DNA of 8,501 nucleotides from an uncultured Flavobacteriaceae bacterium (GTDB taxonomy: Bacteria > Bacteroidota > Bacteroidia > Flavobacteriales > Flavobacteriaceae): the NCBI GenBank assembly GCA_913044085.1, contig CAJWNW010000065.1, forward strand, positions 1-8,501. The letters run 5' to 3'. The notes below the pieces were generated by a model. The model made no database searches and was not told the origin of the DNA. It saw only the letters and a list, made by a program, of their open reading frames with translations. The translations under genes and the position numbers were made by a program. Shown one piece after another: positions 6,328 to 8,501 of the stretch (the stretch's first letter is position 1; each line of letters begins with the position of its first letter).

Positions 6328-6859
6328 ATTCAAAAAAACTAAAACAATTCCCCCCATAGGTTTTTAGCTTAAAAAAGTTTTCAATAAAGCTTAAATTGGT
6401 GTGTTTGGAGTGCTCGACAATGCAAATGCCATTGGCTTTGAGAAGTTTTCGCTCGAAAATAGTTTGAACTAATTTTGAAAAATTAGCTTGGTCCAATGCG
6501 TAGGGTGGATCTGCAAAAATAAGATCATATTTTTGAATGGTTTTTTCCAAATAGTTAAATGCATCTGAATTTACAGCCTCAATAGGCATTTCTAATAATT
6601 TAGAGGTTTCCTGGATAAACTTGATACAGCGGCGGTCTTTTTCAATGGCCTGAATGGATGTGGTCCCACGTGAACAAAATTCATAACTTATATTACCAGT
6701 ACCAGAAAATAAGTCCAACACTTTTAGTGTGTCGAAATCGAATCGGTTTGACAAAATATTAAAAAGCGCTTCTTTGGCCATGTCTGTTGTGGGACGGACT
6801 GGCAGCTTTTTTGGTGTCCGCAAACGCCTTCCTTTGTGATTTCCGGAAATAATACGCAT
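6326..6859 (-). CDS. rsmD: 16S rRNA (guanine-966-N2)-methyltransferase RsmD
   Basis: A 177-residue SAM-dependent enzyme that methylates N2 of G966 in 16S rRNA (EC 2.1.1.171), acting on the assembled or assembling small subunit in the known family. N-terminal family block MRIISGNHKGRRL (1-13) and RPTTDMAKEALFNIL (22-36); SAM-binding motif I DLFSGTGNI (49-57); an acidic residue ending the next strand (AIEKD, 71-75); catalytic motif IV DPPY (117-120); then GICIVEHSKHT (144-154). Its length is typical of Bacteroidota RsmD, slightly shorter than E. coli's. The ATG overlaps the stop of the upstream DUF3822 gene in a TAATG arrangement, so the two are almost certainly translated from one message with coupling. 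It converges with rnpB; its stop codon overlaps the rnpB T-tract. Confidence 0.95.
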   Translation of the reverse strand: MRIISGNHKGRRLRTPKKLPVRPTTDMAKEALFNILSNRFDFDTLKVLDLFSGTGNISYEFCSRGTTSIQAIEKDRRCIKFIQETSKLLEMPIEAVNSDAFNYLEKTIQKYDLIFADPPYALDQANFSKLVQTIFERKLLKANGICIVEHSKHTNLSFIENFFKLKTYGGNCFSFFE

Positions 6860-7626
6860 TAAATACTATTAAAGAGTGTGAAATTTTGAGTGGAATTGTT
6901 TTGCGCACATCTAATGTTTGAAAGACCAAGCATAGACACATGACGGATGTATTTATAGATAATGGCATACAATGCGTCGTTTTCTGCTATAGCGCCTAAC
7001 AATACGCATTTAAAATGCTCTGGGTTTAATTCCAACTGTTCCGCAGTAAAAAGGATGTAATATATAAAATCCTCTTTGGTTTGGTATTCAAATTGGTTGT
7101 ACAAGAGCAGATTGTCGTCTTTGACTACAATTAAGTCAAAACATGAAGGTTCAACGTTCACAAAGACTTTTAGCTCGGAGTTGTTTTTCTCCAATTGTAA
7201 AATTTTATCAATAAGAACTGTAGCAGTATGCTTGTACTCAAAACTTCCAAAACGTTCAAAGATATAATTATTGACATTTACATAGGGTACATAAACTAAC
7301 ATCATGTCTTCATTTTGAATGGCGTCGTAGGTTATAAAATCGGTTTTAAAAATTTTTGTGTTGTACTTTAAATAATCTGATAAATGCGCTTCTTCAAACA
7401 GTGGCACAGGAACTAAAGTTTGCATTTCATTGTGATGAATGATTTGAACTTTAGCAAAAGTTGCTTGCAAGCTTTCATGGGTATTGAAGGCCTCGATAAT
7501 TTTCTCTAAAAGTACTTTAGGTGTGCACTTTTTTTCAAAATCTTGAGATGAGAAATTAACAATAGAATCTGAGAATGTATCTAGTATCAAAAAAGAAAGT
7601 CCATTCAAGCCTGCTTGAATGGACAA
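6859..7626 (-). CDS. DUF3822 family protein
   Basis: A protein of about 255 residues that I recognise as the DUF3822 family, found in Bacteroidota and usually next to rsmD. Seen here: an N-terminal SIQAGLNGLSFLILDT block, a VPVPLFEEAHLSDYLKYN segment, VYVPYVNVNNYIFERFGSF (about 112-130), and a second half with EPSCFDLIVVKDDNLLLYNQF and KEDFIYYILFTAEQL. The alternating strands of two similar halves recall an actin-like (ASKHA) fold, but no catalytic motif is evident; function unknown. No signal peptide or membrane helix, so cytoplasmic. The only standard start is TTG at 7624-7626, immediately before the conserved SIQ block; the frame stays open upstream to 7696 without ATG, GTG or TTG, so the true start may be a rare ATT further out. 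The 3' end overlaps rsmD by one base (TAATG); the gene follows the membrane-protein gene by 22 bases. Confidence 0.85.
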   Translation of the reverse strand: MSIQAGLNGLSFLILDTFSDSIVNFSSQDFEKKCTPKVLLEKIIEAFNTHESLQATFAKVQIIHHNEMQTLVPVPLFEEAHLSDYLKYNTKIFKTDFITYDAIQNEDMMLVYVPYVNVNNYIFERFGSFEYKHTATVLIDKILQLEKNNSELKVFVNVEPSCFDLIVVKDDNLLLYNQFEYQTKEDFIYYILFTAEQLELNPEHFKCVLLGAIAENDALYAIIYKYIRHVSMLGLSNIRCAQNNSTQNFTLFNSI

Positions 7627-7648
7627 TACTAAATTCTGATTCGATATG

Positions 7649-8380
7649 TTATTGTTCGTTTGAATAATTCTTTGGCCAATTTCCGTTGGTATTTACTTCA
7701 TCAATGGAGCCAACTTTTAGAGTGGGTCCATTAACCCCTTCAACCGAAATCACCTCTTTTTCTTTGTTGACGAGATTTTTATCTTGGTCATATAAGATTA
7801 ATTCTTTGGCTACAGAAACTTCAAAAACGGGGATATTTAACCCATTTTGAGGTACATATCCAGTCTCTAATTTGAATTTTTGATCGGCTTTTCCAACAGG
7901 GACATTCATCATGGTTTTGTAGCGGGTATCAACTCCAAAGAGTGAGTCAAGAACGGGGACAAACCCCAAAGTGTCAATGATAACAATGTCTTTGGTGGTA
8001 TCAACACCATAGCGCTTTGTTAAAATTTTATCTATAATTGTAGAATCTCTTCTCTGGGTAATGGTAAATTTTTCATTTTCGATAAACTTGACCAATGAAT
8101 CCCAATTGTTTTGAAATTTTCCTGTTACAGTTTTGTGAGCCAGCTGTGAATCCCGAATGTCTTTTAGGTTCTCAATGACAACTTTATACCGTTTTTCTTT
8201 CTCTTGATTGAACTGAATTTCTCCATATATTGACATAAAAGTCATGTAGGCTAGAAGAATTATAATTGCCCACAATCCAACAAGTATGGCAGATTTGAAT
8301 TTTTTTGGAATGTAATTATCAATCAACCAAACAATTAGTATTGTTAGAATAATAACAGCGATGATAGAGAAGATGGCCAT
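7649..8380 (-). CDS. two-pass membrane protein of unknown function, Bacteroidota-conserved
   Basis: A 243-residue protein. Two hydrophobic helices are clear (about 2-20, FSIIAVIILTILIVWLI, and 30-49, ending IILLAYMTF), joined by a short basic loop (PKKFK, 25-29). The positive loop suggests both termini face the periplasm, placing the roughly 190-residue remainder outside the cytoplasm. After helix 2 comes a charged helical stretch (FNQEKEKRYKVVIENLKDIR, 57-76), then RDSQLAHKTVTGKF, and a beta-rich region with two similar pieces, RYGVDT (123-128) and LFGVDT (147-152). The C-terminus VEGVNGPTLKVGSIDEVNTN (213-232) followed by GNWPK is a pattern I remember from hypothetical proteins of other Bacteroidota. 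I know no function. It heads the run leading to the DUF3822 protein and rsmD and has a good promoter match upstream. ATG start at 8378-8380, directly before the first helix. Confidence 0.85.
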   Translation of the reverse strand: MAIFSIIAVIILTILIVWLIDNYIPKKFKSAILVGLWAIIILLAYMTFMSIYGEIQFNQEKEKRYKVVIENLKDIRDSQLAHKTVTGKFQNNWDSLVKFIENEKFTITQRRDSTIIDKILTKRYGVDTTKDIVIIDTLGFVPVLDSLFGVDTRYKTMMNVPVGKADQKFKLETGYVPQNGLNIPVFEVSVAKELILYDQDKNLVNKEKEVISVEGVNGPTLKVGSIDEVNTNGNWPKNYSNEQ

Positions 8381-8409
8381 ATTTTTGTGTTAAATAAATT
8401 CTGATAAGA

Positions 8410-8443
8410 CAAATCTACAATTTTTTTTTATTCAATAAGTCAA
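8410..8443 (-). promoter_or_regulatory. promoter of the membrane protein - DUF3822 - rsmD operon
   Basis: On the minus strand a TTG (8443 to 8441) is followed after 23 bases by TAGATTTG (8417 to 8410), an exact TAnnTTTG box. The spacing is at the upper end of the 17-23 range known for Flavobacterium promoters. Another TTG (8435 to 8433) lies 15 bases from the box. Transcription would start near 8403, about 22 bases before the ATG at 8380. It is the only promoter match upstream of the three-gene run. Confidence 0.5.
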
Positions 8444-8462
8444 TGCGGCTAAAAATCATTCT

Positions 8463-8470
8463 TATCTTTG
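8463..8470 (+). promoter_or_regulatory. -7 box of a possible rightward gene at the window edge
   Basis: TATCTTTG matches TAnnTTTG on the plus strand, divergent from the operon promoter. An ATG occupies the last three bases of the window (8499-8501), at a distance suited to a short leader. No TTG is seen at the -33 spacing and the coding region would lie outside the window, so this is a weak call. Confidence 0.3.
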
Positions 8471-8501
8471 GATAAACTATATTCATCTTTTTCATTTAAT
8501 G

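Noticed and set aside
7076..7267. Plus-strand open frame antisense to the DUF3822 gene.
   Set aside because: Short shadow frame with no family features or start context.
1..8501. Search for mobile elements, CRISPR repeats, tRNA genes, toxin-antitoxin or defence genes.
   Set aside because: No transposase, integrase, spaced direct repeats, tRNA cloverleaf or defence motif was seen; the window is housekeeping in character.

Overview
The window looks like an ordinary chromosomal segment of a member of the Bacteroidota, most likely the Flavobacteriia/Flavobacteriaceae. The DNA is AT-rich. Gene starts lack convincing Shine-Dalgarno sequences. Several intergenic regions carry TAnnTTTG boxes, the Bacteroidota -7 promoter element. 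Three genes (a DUF3822 protein, a two-pass membrane protein and a small secreted protein) belong to families I know only from this phylum. The protein identities rest on motif recognition and remembered homologues, not on a database search.

Layout: 1-153 is the 3' end of an unidentified plus-strand gene. It converges with a minus-strand gene for a small secreted protein (155-805). An AT-rich divergent region with inverted repeats follows, then plus-strand dld (quinone-linked D-lactate dehydrogenase, 993-2687) with an intrinsic terminator overlapping its stop codon, and pdxH (pyridoxamine-phosphate oxidase, 2771-3418). After a 186-bp convergent spacer come minus-strand miaE (3605-4186) and dnaX (4190-5929), three bases apart and probably one transcript. 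The RNase P RNA gene rnpB (about 6022-6322, plus) is divergent from dnaX. Its 3' T-tract runs into the stop codon of convergent rsmD. The minus-strand run rsmD - DUF3822 gene - two-pass membrane protein gene (6326-8380) looks like one operon, read from a promoter near 8410-8443. A second, divergent promoter-like box lies at the right edge.

Most genes are housekeeping: replication clamp loader, tRNA 5' processing (RNase P), tRNA and 16S rRNA modification (MiaE, RsmD), PLP synthesis and lactate oxidation. No mobile element, CRISPR array, tRNA gene, phage gene or obvious defence system is present. The most interesting signal is inside dnaX. A run of ten A residues, containing the heptamer A AAA AAG in the correct frame, sits at the end of the clamp-loader core, and both alternative frames stop within a few codons. 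This predicts a short gamma-like product made by programmed frameshifting or transcriptional slippage. The same protein also lacks the zinc-binding cysteines found in the E. coli homologue.
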